Assembly (NCBI GenBank): GCA_037954235.1
Contig: JBBMOA010000018.1
Span: forward strand, 4,942,501-5,006,500
Source of the DNA: Aulostomus chinensis
Taxonomy: Eukaryota; Chordata; Actinopteri; Syngnathiformes; Aulostomidae
DNA: 64,000 bases
Reading direction: 5' to 3'
In this document: positions 21,595 to 31,629 of the stretch, in pieces
How positions within the stretch are numbered: the stretch's first letter is position 1
How the letters are laid out: each line of letters begins with the position of its first letter
Translations under genes and position numbers: made by a program
The notes under the pieces: generated by a model
The model's database searches: none
What the model saw: the letters and a program-made list of their open reading frames with translations, nothing else
Told to the model about the DNA's origin: nothing

Positions 21595-24274
21595 TGTCTA
21601 TTTGGAAATGTGAGCAGAGGTCTTGTGAAGCATTGCACAAGTTTTCCACTTTAGATAAGGTTTCATTTGGTCTTTGAATCGGTCTCAGATGAGAACATGA
21701 GACGAACCGGGTCATTATTTTGACAGTGAAGGATTATTTGGTTGAAGCTGGTGGAGTAGAGGAACGTTGTCAGACGTGATTCAAGAATCACGTTTTAAAA
21801 ATGCCCTTGTCTGACTGTCTTTGCTGTTATTGGCTATTTTCATACAGGCTGCAATCATCTGACTCTTGGCCTTATTCTGAATGAGACAAATATTTCAATT
21901 AAGGGGTTTACCTGAGTGAATACTCCTCTCAGTTCCTGCTTACAAGCTAAAAAATTTAAAAAAAAGAAGCACCCGAGAAGCTCAACCACATTACATTGCT
22001 ATGACAGAGTTTCCTTCCTTGAACTTGATCTGAAACCGTTTCTATCATGTCATGCATTCGAAGTGTTTTCCATTTAAGAAGCTGCTCCATGTGTTGTAAT
22101 CAGTTTGCCTTCTGTATGTTTTGCAAAAATGCTGCAAAACCAAAAAGTTGTACAACCATTACGCTGCATTAATGTAAATATTGCACTTAAGTACCGCAGC
22201 TGCAACAGGAAATACTCTGTCTTAATCCCATTATCGCTTACTCAGACGATGCCTTTACTCCGGCTGTGGAAAATCAGAATATTTTCATCTAAGTAAACAC
22301 AGCTACTGGGGGAAGGTTTAAGGAGGCGATGAGAGCACAATCACAGTCTCTTCAGTCCATCAAAAGCCTCTTCTATGCTGTTAAACAAGGACAGCCACTG
22401 AGGGATCTGACTCCAGACAGGTGATGACTTGAGTGTATTTCTCTCTCTCTCTGCTCTCCTTCATATAGCACATCTCTCTTGTGCTTTCCAAACCCATCGC
22501 TCCTAAAACTCTCAGGAAGGATGAGCCACTGGCCTCGATCTACCTCATTTGGCCCACTTATCCCAGCTCTAAAATAAGAGCCAGCAACACCAAGGTTGAG
22601 CTGAAATGGCATTTCAAGAGTGTCAGACTGCTGTATTGTGATGTACCTGAGTAAAAGCAGATAGAAAGGCGGGAGGGATTTGATTGGGACACTGAAAAGT
22701 GGGTGTATCCAGAGGGTGTCAAAAATTGAGGGGTTAGGGGGGAGAGAGATGAAGCCAAACTTGTGCTCCCTATATTTGCTGAAGCCATAAAACACCGCTT
22801 CATAATCTGGAACTGTCACAACTGTCCCACTTCCCTCAAACGTGAATAAATTCAAGCCAGTGCGCCTGTAGCTACGACTGTATTCAGGGCGAAGAATGTA
22901 GGGTTTGAGGTGACGATCAGTCAAAGACACCTACGCGTTATTGTTGCTAACAGGCTAACGAGCGTATCTTAGCTCATAGACACATCCCACTAACAGCTGA
23001 AGACTGATTGACATGCGGGTAACACTTTATATTAAAGTGCTTGCTATGAGCATGAATTAAAAGCCCTTGTGAGCAATACTATCACTTTATTACCCTTAAT
23101 AAGGCATTATTATTGCTTTATTACCCTAAATAATGTATTATTATCACTTTATTAATCTAAATAGGGTGATATCATCACTTCAGTCACCTTCATAAAGCAT
23201 CATGCTCCTTTAGATCCAGTCGCTGCAACAAGCTTATTCAACTGCTGAAACATGCCTGATAAAATGTCATCGTCTAAATAAAGTCACCAGTCAATCGGCA
23301 GTCACGCTTATGTAGGCTAACTAACATGTAATAAGCAGCTTATAAGCGTGCATAGGGGCCCTACTACCCATCAACTGATGCTTGTTAGATGCACCTTCCT
23401 GTAAAGTGTAACTGATGAGTGGATGTCACGAAGCCACTGGGAGAAATTAGTTGGTTTATGCTTACATAGGCACGTGTCATATTTTGTTTTACAGGAAGAA
23501 AGTCAATACAACAATACAAAAAAAGGGATTTTTTTTTGGGGGGGGGGGGGCGGCAGCGGAGTAATCTTTGGTTTCTGTCAATAAGACGGTGAGCAAACTG
23601 ACGAAGGACCTGAACTAAAAATTCAAGACCACGCTGAGTCAGTCACAACACGGCAAAATGAGACTGAGGGACGGAACCAACCGCAGGTCGCTCACATGCA
23701 GAGAGAAAGACGGGCAGTCAAAGGCAAAAAAAAAAAAAAAAAGACTAATTATTAACAGTGGCGGGGACAGGACTGACAAAATGTCAAGGGCGCGACTGCT
23801 ACTGAAGAGTGAGGTGGCTTCATAGTGAAGATAGCGGCTGACATGTCAGTGTCACATTGTGAAGCAGGTCAAGATGAGATGGGACAATAATCTCATGAGG
23901 AAACAGAAAGAGGAAAATGTCATCACGATTTCTTAACAGTGGGGCAAGAATGAAACAAAGCAGGGAGAAAAGATGATGCAGAGTTATTTTGAACTCGATT
24001 CAGCTGATGTGTAGTTGCTTCCCTTGCCGCGCGCGGATCACTGGGTTAGTCAGTGAGAAATCTTCCCTTTAAACAGTAAAAATTTAAGTCAGACAAGTCA
24101 GTGCTGAAAACTGAATCCCTAGAGTGACTTCTCTCAGTGCCTCCTTAAGTGCCTGCTCACCATCTCCACTTGCCGGGGGTCCAGGTTGGTGGGTGCAGAG
24201 GCCGGAACAGCAAATTGGATCTTCTTCCTCTCCTTGGGCTCCCCCTCGACCTCAGTCGACACGGAGGGCTCCAT
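3606..24274 (-). CDS. ppp1r1b: DARPP-32, protein phosphatase 1 regulatory inhibitor subunit 1B (five coding exons)
   Basis: DARPP-32 is a cytosolic phosphoprotein of dopaminoceptive neurons. Once phosphorylated by PKA on its RRRRPTP threonine it inhibits protein phosphatase 1. I joined 24274-24161, 7849-7766, 7246-7171, 6055-5918 and 3772-3606: 579 nt, 192 aa plus stop, with all junctions GT/AG and splice phases 0, 0, 1, 1 consistent. Features in order: acidic N-terminus about 10 residues longer than in mammals; PP1-docking KKIQF at 17-21; LDPRQVEMIRRRRPTPA across the first junction, with the PKA-site threonine at 45 (human Thr34); YQPPSLKAVQKMAEAH near 85-100, matching human YTPPSLKAVQRIAESH except Gln86 at the Cdk5 site (Thr75); then an acidic tail with nine consecutive Glu. 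The start ATG at 24274 has a strong context (GCCATGG); the frame upstream has no nearby ATG. The C-terminal exon is the least certain, and an exon could be missing between exons 4 and 5. Confidence 0.88.
3926..3954. repeat. (CA)n microsatellite
   Basis: Uninterrupted CA run in ppp1r1b intron 4. Confidence 0.9.
5150..5362 (+). repeat. Teleost interspersed repeat with two diverged units
   Basis: AAATTTGGCACAAACGTCCAC followed by TGGAACTTGAGGATGGATT and CCAAAGGTCACTGTGAC resembles a repeat common in spiny-rayed fish. A weaker copy of the same pattern (CCACTGGGACTCAAG ... GAGGTCAAAG) lies just upstream at about 5180-5227, suggesting tandem units of roughly 0.1 kb. Confidence 0.55.
5918..6055 (-). 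CDS. ppp1r1b: ppp1r1b coding exon 4
   Basis: This exon has 138 bases and runs from acceptor TGTAG| to donor ACTG|GTGAGA, phase 1 in and phase 1 out. It encodes AVQKMAEAHMQNL, aligning with mammalian AVQRIAESHLQSI, and then an acidic stretch with EGEEDEDQ. The acidic region is much shorter than in mammals, and I see no SEEED casein-kinase-2 site like that around human Ser102. Confidence 0.88.
6056..7170 (-). other. ppp1r1b: ppp1r1b intron 3
   Basis: A 1.1-kb intron. Its 3' end, nearest exon 4, is a (TG)n tract on the transcribed strand at about 6058-6084 that runs into the acceptor TGTAG|. The rest contains no gene that I can support. Confidence 0.7.
6058..6084. repeat. (CA)n microsatellite at a splice acceptor
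   Basis: CA units on the plus strand, so TG on the ppp1r1b transcript, immediately upstream of the exon 4 acceptor in the place of a polypyrimidine tract. Confidence 0.9.
7171..7246 (-). CDS. ppp1r1b: ppp1r1b coding exon 3
   Basis: Seventy-six bases from acceptor TTCACAG| to donor AAAG|GTCAGT, entering in phase 0 and leaving in phase 1. It encodes a lysine-rich stretch (LKPKRVNTN) and then VYQPPSLK. The matching mammalian segment is AYTPPSLK, whose Thr is the Cdk5 target Thr75. Here the codon is CAG, glutamine. Confidence 0.88.
7417..7600 (+). repeat. Teleost interspersed repeat (CATCCATCCATTATCT type) in ppp1r1b intron 2
   Basis: The order CATCCATCCATTATCT, GGGTCACCCTGGACAGGTC, TCACACCTGTAGAGGCTCC, AATCAACCTGCATGT matches a repeat I recognise as abundant in fish genomes, probably the 3' part of a retroelement. 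The copy is diverged and slightly shortened. Intron 2 spans 7247-7765. Confidence 0.65.
7766..7849 (-). CDS. ppp1r1b: ppp1r1b coding exon 2 (PKA phosphorylation site)
   Basis: Eighty-four bases in phase 0-0, from acceptor GCACAG| to donor CAG|GTAAAG. It encodes IRRRRPTPATLF, the defining DARPP-32/inhibitor-1 motif in which PKA phosphorylates the threonine, followed by an acidic SPEDD stretch. The upstream intron side is G/T-rich rather than a clean pyrimidine run. Confidence 0.92.
7904..7966. repeat. (CA)n microsatellite, interrupted
   Basis: CA-rich tract about 60-120 bases upstream of ppp1r1b exon 2 on the transcribed strand. Confidence 0.85.
12800..12960 (+). mobile_element. tRNA-derived SINE-like copy, diverged
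   Basis: The head GGGCAGCATGGCTCAGAGG contains a perfect tRNA A-box (TGGCTCAGAGG at 12809-12819; TRGYNNARNNG). A degenerate B-box follows about 40 bases later (near 12852-12862), and then the unit continues with GTCCAAGTGTCTTTGAGGAAG and ACCCCTAATTGCTCCTGA. This head and body match a SINE family I recognise as common in teleosts. The B-box is eroded and the tail is not recognisable, so the copy is probably inactive. It lies inside ppp1r1b intron 1. Confidence 0.7.
14013..14102. repeat. (TG)n microsatellite, about 90 bases
   Basis: Long TG run with two early GCG interruptions, in ppp1r1b intron 1. Confidence 0.95.
17110..17172 (+). mobile_element. 3' tail of a fish SINE/LINE family
   Basis: CGTCGCTTTGGACAAAAGTG followed by TCTGCCAAATGAA matches the 3' tail shared by many fish SINEs and L2-type LINEs. 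It is followed by the short repeat TTGTAGA ATTGTAGAT typical of such tails. Only the tail is visible. Confidence 0.7.
18493..18535. repeat. (TG)n microsatellite
   Basis: Pure TG run in ppp1r1b intron 1. Confidence 0.95.
19731..20220 (+). repeat. Dispersed repeat, copy A
   Basis: Shares, in the same order and strand, GCATGAAGGAGCAGA, TGATGCAAATATCATTACCTG, a GGTGAAATATCA segment, CAAATTCTTCAGGGGTTTCTG and ACCAAATTCTAGAC with the copy at 29425-29880. The end of this copy carries CCACCAGGCGGCGCTATGAC, a word common in fish repeats and close to a CTCF core. The two copies are clearly related but strongly diverged. Confidence 0.7.
21129..21212. repeat. (CA)n microsatellite
   Basis: CA run with a CGCACG-rich lead-in, in ppp1r1b intron 1. 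Confidence 0.95.
21557..21594. repeat. (GA)n microsatellite
   Basis: GA run in ppp1r1b intron 1. Confidence 0.95.
23018..23413. mobile_element. Non-autonomous inverted-repeat DNA element (MITE)
   Basis: The left end GGTAACACTTTA and the right end TAAAGTGTAACT are inverted repeats matching at about 10 of 12 positions. The body is AT-rich and non-coding. Near the left end there are three imperfect tandem units of about 30 bases built on CTTTATTACCCT / CTTTATTAATCT plus AATAAGG-like spacers (about 23083-23168). GGTAACACTTTA ends recur in many animal MITEs. No target-site duplication could be assigned with certainty. Confidence 0.7.
24161..24274 (-). CDS. ppp1r1b: ppp1r1b coding exon 1
   Basis: Thirty-eight codons from the start ATG to the donor ATG|GTGAGC. 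It encodes the KKIQF docking motif for PP1 and the DPRQVEM segment that precedes the PKA site. It ends in phase 0. The open frame runs on upstream to a TTG codon, but that is not an initiation codon expected here. Confidence 0.9.
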
Positions 24275-24720
24275 GGCTCTGGAACCTGGGGGTCTGACTC
24301 CCAGTGGAAAGGTCACTGCCAAAGATCACTAGAACCTCCGTGGAGGAACCTTCCACTCCTGCAGACTTGTCTTCCCTCTCCTATCTGACTCACTCCTCTT
24401 CTCTTTGAGGATAAAAAACCCCAACAAACTCCCTTTTTCACCTGCAGTTCTCTTTCCCCCTCCACCAGTTGCTGATATTCTCCTCTCTAGCTCTAACCCC
24501 CCCTCCCTCACAACCTGTGCAGCAGCAGTGAATGAGGCGAGTCCTTAGATCTGGCTGTGAGGGAGAGAAGTGAGCGGGTAGTGGGGGTTGGTTAAGGGGA
24601 GGAGTCAATGGCCAAAGTGAGGTGGAGATATGAAGGGAGAGGGGAGGAGTCAGAGCACATAAAGGGGAGGAGGAAAAGGAGATGTAACAGGGTATGGGGG
24701 GCGGGGACTGTGTTTTAGTC
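24275..24720 (-). promoter_or_regulatory. ppp1r1b: Probable ppp1r1b 5' UTR and promoter
   Basis: Directly upstream of the start codon the sequence is pyrimidine/purine-biased with no further in-frame ATG nearby. A GC-box (GGGGGGCGGGG) sits at about 24695-24705. No clear minus-strand TATA box was found, and the transcription start is not defined by sequence alone. Confidence 0.35.
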
Positions 24721-24949
24721 TATCTAAGCTGAGGTTTATTTGTAATCAGAGAAAAATAATAATCTCATCACATCAGCTGAGCCTCTTTTGGCCTCTATTT
24801 GTGAATGACAGATTTATGCTGAGAGAGGGAGGAGGGGAGGGGAGGAGATAAACAAGAGGAGAGAGATGTGTGGAGGATGTAAAGGGAACGTACATGAAGA
24901 TCCAGCCAATGCTGACATCACAACTCTCATTGGGCTGTGAGGTGTTACG

Positions 24950-25050
24950 CCATAGACTGTGTCAAAGAAGTGGACGTAACCTCCAGGTCTTCGAAGTGAA
25001 AGTGCCTTGAACTTGCATTCTTTCCAGTGACCAGCAGGGGGGGGACTGCA
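24950..25050 (+). repeat. Teleost interspersed repeat (CATAGACTGTGTCAAAGAAG type)
   Basis: The words CATAGACTGTGTCAAAGAAG, TGGACGTAACCTCCAGGTCT and CCAGTGACCAGCAGGGGGG follow each other as in a short repeat that is frequent in fish genomes. Class not assigned. Confidence 0.55.
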
Positions 25051-27439
25051 CTGCAGATGAGAGGAACTCATCAGGTTTCTGAGGCTTTTCCCGGGGGCTC
25101 AGCTTCTAAAAGGGACAAACCTTAGCGACAAAATTTGAATCACAAGAAGGCCACATAAATTAAAGTTCTTTCCTGCCATTTTTTGCGGTATTTTATGGTC
25201 TTGAGGCAAAGAAACCATCACATCTTTGTTTTATGTATCTGATATTGGTAAAAAAAAAAAAAGAAAAAAAGAATTACTTTAGAAATGAGACAGCACAAAT
25301 ACATTTTTTTTTCAATGTTAACATTTAGTGCTAGCAAGCACCTGCTTCCTATACAAAGTTCTTAAACACGCTCATGGCCATCATCAGAAGAAGAAGGCTG
25401 TTGGTATCAGTCAGTTTGAACAGTTTATCAACCACGTCGAGTTCTATTTGATGCCCAGGCTCTCACACAGCTAATCTGATGGGTTTGCTGCATTCCAGTG
25501 TGCAAGAGCACAACTAACAAGCTCCCCCATGTGGCTGAATCGTGTACTGCAACTGAAAGAAATCATAACAGATTATGAAATTTTTTGCAACTGAAAACAA
25601 AAACAACAACAACAAAAAAAAAACAACAGAAATCTGCAGTGATCCAGCCTTTAGGAATGAACTGTACAGTGGAAATCAATGAGGATTATGAGTGGCGAAC
25701 TAATGACGGACAGGTTTATATTCTTATGCCGTGAAAACACACACACGCGTCGAATCAGATGTCTTATAAATGGGTACACACTGATGTGCTGCTGACTGCA
25801 TGATGCATTTAACGTTACACCCTAAATCTGATTGTGAGCATCATGTTGAAATTAAGATAGCCTGACTTTCCTAAAATTAAATGGGCACACGGCTATCGTG
25901 GTATTTAGCGAGCCAGCTAGCCTGCTTTCATGGAGGGTTTTCTTCAAGTGGTCACCGTCTGAGTCGGTGTTTCTTTTTTAGTTTCAGTTGCCCTGTCGAT
26001 GCTGTGCTGAAATGATGCTCAGAGCACTCAGAGTACAAGCTGTTCTATCACTGTTGTACATGCATACTGACCAGTTATTTTCAAGAAAAGCCTCTAAGCA
26101 CGTCCATTTGTTGTCCGTGCTGAAATAAATCTCTTTTTTTTTAAACCTGCAAAACAGCACGACTGAATCTAATGAGATACGTTGAATGAAATTGAAGGAC
26201 ATAAAAAAAAAATCAAGCCTAAACAATGTTAAAACCCTTGATTCAAAATGGAAGAGGGGAATTAATGGGAATTGCATATTAGGGAAAAAAATAAAGGCTC
26301 ATGAAATTAGAAAATAGAGTCAGAGGATTGTGGAATTATGAGGACGACAGATTGTTTTTGGTGAAGAAGAGGGAATAGAGATGGGCAGCTCCGTTGCTAT
26401 TTTCAGGGTCTTGCTGTTATTTCACTCACATGGCAGAGGGATTTGGATGGTGGAACGCTCTGGATTTGGCCTCAGGGCAGAGTTGAGCTTTGGCACGGGC
26501 TGGAATGAAGGAGCTAGCTGTCGTGTTGGTAGAGCAGGAGTAGGAGGAGGAGTATAGGTGGCTTCAGGGGCTTGATGGGAGGATAGAGATGAAGGTCAAG
26601 GTATGCGTTGAGCTCTGGGAGCCCAGAAACTCATTAAGCATTCAGCTGAGTGTTTATCCCGCTGGTCAAGCAAGTTGTTATTTATATTCTCTGTGTCTGA
26701 GCTGAGTGGACCAGGAGGCTAAAGGTTTGTCATACTACAAAGCCTCTCCTGTCTGAAGCAAAGCACCACCTCCTCCACGTTACTGCATCTCATCATACGG
26801 ATGAAGTCTGAAAGGTTGCGGTTCAGGACGCGCTTGCCAAGCAGGCGACACAGGCTCTCTAAGCAGCTGCTGAATGCTTCTGAACGAATTAAGGCTTTAC
26901 AGTGACTGCTGTTGGATTTCTTCCCCCTAGAGTGGTTGCATAACTTGTAGAGTGCCTGGCAGGACTTTCACAATATTCAAGGAATGTATAATAAACTCTG
27001 TTTTAAGGGGTAGACTAACTACAGGTCGCAGTATTCCAGCATTTGCAGAACCCAGTCATTTGTTTGGAGGTGAGGAGCAGGTGGTCCTCTTCATGAATAA
27101 AGGAGGCTTCTGTGCTTCAGTGCTTTTGTCCTCCATCTAAACTATAACATCTGTTTGGGTTAAAGCTGCAGAGGAAGAAAGAAGTTCTCCAGTTGGAGGA
27201 GAGTCTGCAAAACAGACAAAAGAGCATGCAGGGAGCTAACATTACGACAATCTGAAGCATTTATACGTACAAATGGATGGACCTGACGTACAAACCTTTG
27301 TTCAATGAGCCTGAGCAAAGTCTTTGAATATCCCACTACATGGAGTTTGTACCCATAGCAACATTCCCAAACTGCTGGGAGGACGCATGCTGCACATGTG
27401 CACCTGAGATTGACACCAACAGAGCTTGCTATTTCGTGA

Positions 27440-27460
27440 GCCCCCCCCCCCCCCCCCCCA
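27440..27460. repeat. Poly(C) run
   Basis: About 20 consecutive C bases, which encode poly-Gly in one minus-strand frame; that frame is an artefact. Confidence 0.9.
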
Positions 27461-29424
27461 CTAACATGAATGTGGGCAAATAACTTAATCATGTGGTTCC
27501 TCTTAAATAAAGTTATCAGACCAAAAACGATCAAATTCTGATAATAAACCAAATCACAGGGATCGTGTGACTCTCAAAGCAATTTATTCCACATTTTTAC
27601 TGTGTCAAGTGACACGGAGCCGGTCCTGCAAATCACTAAGTGGCCACGGCGCTGCAGTAATCAGAGCTAAAATGAGTACGAAACTGTAGGTTGTTGAAAA
27701 TGACAGGAGCAACCACTGCAACATAATATCGGGGAGGTTCCCCCAAACAAACGATCTCAACACATCGTTTGCCCTGGATGAAATACTAAAGAGCAACGTC
27801 ACATCAGGCACGTCTCACTCACCTGCTCTGCAGTGTTTACACGTGTTCATCACGGCAGCAGAGTGAGAAATTAAATTATGGGAGGTCAGCAAAAACAAGA
27901 TTAACGGGAGGTGTTACGTTCTCTTGAAAAGCAACATGCCATCTGCCGTTTCCTCACAGAATTCATCTTCTAAATATGGTTCAAACTATGATACTGGAAT
28001 ATGTTCACCGCTATATTTCCCCTGTGTGTGGTTTGTGACCCATAGCCAATTTTCACGATTACATTTCTCATGTTCTTCACAGCTATGTGTTGTATAAACA
28101 GAGTTGTTGCTGTTGTTGTTGTTGTTTTTTAATGGACAATCAAGTCCAGGTGAAGCTGTAAAAGAAGAGCAAGTAATCATCTGTGGGCTGTTTGATTAGC
28201 AATTCACTGGAAAAAATACAAAAGTATCTTTACGTTTTTGTTTGCCGATGAATCGTACTGCCTCATACTCATGTGTTCATACAAATATCATCTCAAAAAA
28301 CATCCCAAAAGAGAATTTTAGCGAGGCAAAGTCAGTTTATGGGTTATTTTTATTCAACACAATATAACAAACGAAGTCCTCCCGCTGCATGTATGGCTGC
28401 TGCAAAGATTACAGCACCAGAAAATCTGATTTAGGGCACGAACAAATCTGTTTTTTGTTTTCTTTTCTCCTTTTTTTTTCAAAAATTCAGGCAACACATT
28501 GTGTTCAGTACAAGATTTACTCCAGGGAGTTGCCCTGCACTATCTGCTCATTGTTTACAGCGCTGTGAGTGCATTTGAGGTCAGAAACACTTTGTCTTTG
28601 TAAAATACGAACACTTTGTACAACGATGCTCCGCTACAGCAGCAACAAATCAAAGAACCTAGAAGTGTCAGAGACATACTGACAAAATTCCTCCGCACTG
28701 CTGAGGCATTAGCAGGCAGAACGAATCTCTAGAACCACCTAGTAAATGAACACTGTGTGTGTGTGTGTGTGTGTGGGGGTGGGGGTGAAGTTTTACGATC
28801 ATACGATTTCTGCTGCAATCAAAAATCAAGTTTGCACATAAACACGTAACAAACAAAAAAAAACATATTTCTGGTTCTGTCACAGGTCACAGGCCACAGA
28901 CTTATGCTGGGGAATGTTGCTTCATTTCTGCATCACAAACACAAGCGCATGACTGCAGATGAAGCGACGCGCCACCATCCAAGTCAAACCAAGCAATCAT
29001 CGCCAAGTACAAAACTGGGACTCACTGGAACAAAAAGAACCTCCTCTTTCAAAAAGGGAAATTCTTTAGAAAGAGACTCTAAACTCCAAAAACCGATAAA
29101 GGGAAGTGTGTAATTCCATCCCCCCGCCCCTAAACAATCCCCCCAGCATCTTGTCCCGTTTGACAAGCAGCACAAGAACTGACAAAACCCTCAGTGTTGT
29201 GAAAGTCATTCACAGGCCCCCTCAGACCTTCTGTAGATGACATATGATATCCCCATTCTGTGGGTGTACTCTGAATGAAGTATCGCTGAATACAAAAGGA
29301 GGCAGAGAGAATGTCCAGCTCCAGGCATGTTCATACTAGAGCCCTAATTCAGGAGGGACCCTCACACCCCTGCGCACGTCGGAGTGGGTTGCTGTTCCAT
29401 ACAGTGACAGAGTGGTGATCTATG

Positions 29425-29501
29425 GAGTTGCGTGAAGGAGCAGATAAATGCATGGGCGGTAATGCAAATATCACTTCCTGCATTGTCTAGGTGGGGCTAG
29501 A

Positions 29502-29542
<41 letters not shown>

Positions 29543-29880
29543 GGATGTAAATCAGACATTAGTTAAATTAGGATTACCTCATATAACGAGGTAGCGGTAC
29601 GACTTTGACTTAAATGAGGTACGTGCAACATCTGGACGGTGTTGTTTTCGATGGCGAAACATCACAGTCCGCTGCCTCACCGCAGTAACACCGTGAAATG
29701 AAAACCCACAGCCTTCACAGCAACCCATCACCGACGTTCTTCAGGTGTTTCAGACCAAATTTGAGACGGATCTGGCCGACCCACTGGGAGGAGTACATCA
29801 AAGTTTAAAAAACAAAAGCAAAACAAAACAAAAACTTGTCATTTCCTGTTCCTGCTGCTATGATAAATCTCAAAAATTGA
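29425..29880 (+). repeat. Dispersed repeat, copy B
   Basis: Second copy of the family at 19731-20220: GCGTGAAGGAGCAGATAAATG, GTAATGCAAATATCACTTCCT, GGCGAAACATCACAG, CGTTCTTCAGGTGTTTCAGA and CCAAATTTGAGAC in the same order. It is interrupted by a (CA)n run at 29501-29540. Confidence 0.7.
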
Positions 29881-30427
29881 ATGGATGCCTCCTAGGATCA
29901 GACTGCATGCCTCCACCAAATCTGGTGGATTTTGGCCTCAGTTTTTGTGTTTGTAACAAGTAAATACTTGGGGGGGGGGCGATAAAGACGTATGACGTGG
30001 CAAATATCAGTATTAGAGTGCGTTCTCCATCACGCTATCTTATTCTCTCCACCTGCCAGGTGCTTCAGCACTAATAAGCTCATACTTTCACGTGGGATTT
30101 CAGAGACAAACGTCACTGCAAAAGCTGAAATATTCCATTATAGAGGATCAGAGGGAGGCTTTGTAGCTACACAGCAGGTGTCCTGGTAATTCTGCCGAGG
30201 GGAACAGAGGAGCCCACTACCTGTCAGTCAGCACCTCCCTCCACTCAGCCCATTTCATAACGCACCATCAAACCAGGAGGAGCCAGGACAGATACACCTG
30301 AGGAGCTGCTGTTTTGGAGGTGAAGGAGGCATGTGCACCATCTGCTGGTCCAATGGTGTAATTGCAGCTTCGTTGGTTTGAAGATCATGCTGTATTACTG
30401 ACATTTGTACCCCACCCCACACACAAC

Positions 30428-30545
30428 CTCATACTTATATCTTCGTGAGGACTTTCATTGACGTAATGCATTCCCTAGCCCCTGACCCTAAACACAGCCA
30501 TCTCAACTGACTGCCTGACCCTAACCTTGACCCTAACTGACAGCT
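30428..30545 (+). repeat. Teleost interspersed repeat (TCTTCGTGAGGACTTTCATT type)
   Basis: CATACTTATATCTTCGTGAG, GACTTTCATTGACGTAATGC and ATTCCCTAGCCCCTGACCCT, followed by irregular CCTAAC units, resemble a common fish repeat with a telomere-like tail. Confidence 0.55.
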
Positions 30546-31615
30546 ACAGGTATTTCGTGAGCATCTCAAGGTCATGCAGGTGTACTTTATCAGCTTGATT
30601 TGTTGCTCTGCTTTCTATGTGGCATTCTTTCGTGTCTTTAGTTCATGTGCAGCCATGTACTGGAGGTTTTTTGTTGGTCATCTTCCACCAATGAGGTCAA
30701 TTTGTCAGTTTTGTCAGCAGGATTACACAAAAGCAAACCAACCAATCTGAAAGGGCTGTACTATGGAAGGAGGAGGGAGGAGGAAGCCGTTCAGTGGGAG
30801 GGGAGAGTAGTCAGAGATGCCCAGAGCCCTGCAGCTTTAATTAGGGCCCAAGCACCAAAGTTCCTTGGGGCAAAAAAAAAACAAAAAAACAAAAACACCT
30901 TTGCAGAGGTATCCATTCTCTGTGTGCTTTCCCTTTTGTTTCATTTTGGGCTTTATTGTTCTTTTTTTGTTTAGTTAATTAATATGTTACAGGGCCAAAG
31001 GAAAAAAAAAAAAACCAGCTCCTACAGCAATAAAGTTTCACTCACTATTTCAAAGGGCTTTATAATTTTACTTCAAACAATATGATTTGAATACTCCTAA
31101 GAGGAAAAAGTAGTGGCCCAAACACAGCACATGAAAATAAGACGAATCTAAACTAAACTAAGGGACAGAGAGGAGGAGGATTACCTGCTCAGCGGTGTTG
31201 TTATCACTGCAGCTGCAGAAGCAACATCCATCTGGAACGTGCTGGAACAACAGCGCACAATGGGACGACTCGCAAGAAGCGAGATGCGAGGGAACGACAC
31301 AGTCACGATCAGGAGGGAAACACTGAACCTGGAACCAGGAATCCCACGGCTGATTCTTCTCCTGTTCGCGAGCGACTCGCAGTTCCTCCAGCGTGCTTCA
31401 CGTACTGTAAGTACAGACAGAAAAACGATGTAAAAATGATTCTGCTGAGTTTTTCGAGAACAGTCCATATTATTACTGTCTGTCTTCTTCGAGGGCCAGG
31501 GTTAACATATACGTCGGCACTGTTTGATATCTAATTAAAACTTTCAGTTTACTCAAGAAAGTGCCGCTTTGGATGAAGCGCGCAAAGAAGAGAGCTGTTC
31601 AATTGTTCCGAAAGT

Positions 31616-31629
31616 CCAGTAGATGGCAG
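31616..31629 (+). promoter_or_regulatory. CTCF-like core word between ppp1r1b and neurod2
   Basis: CCAGTAGATGGCAG fits CCASYAGRKGGCRS at all 14 positions and lies in unique sequence between the two divergent genes, in the same orientation as the word at 63953. Confidence 0.4.

Larger units (their letters stand above)
7850..24160 (-). other. ppp1r1b: ppp1r1b intron 1 (16.3 kb)
   Basis: A very large first intron separates the KKIQF exon from the PKA-site exon. It holds a tRNA-derived SINE-like copy (12.8 kb), a SINE/LINE tail (17.1 kb), a 0.4-kb inverted-repeat MITE (23.0 kb), one copy of a dispersed repeat also found at 29.4 kb (19.7-20.2 kb), and long TG/CA and GA microsatellites at 7.9, 14.0, 18.5, 21.1 and 21.6 kb. 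I saw no additional coding exon. Most open frames in it are translations of simple repeats or begin with non-ATG codons. Confidence 0.75.

Noticed and set aside
24275..24322. N-terminal extension of DARPP-32 exon 1
   Set aside because: The upstream start codon is TTG, not ATG; the ATG at 24274 has a strong context and fits family length better.
30475..30540. Interstitial telomere-like CCTAAC units
   Set aside because: Irregular and few; they are the tail of a common fish interspersed repeat, not a telomere relic.
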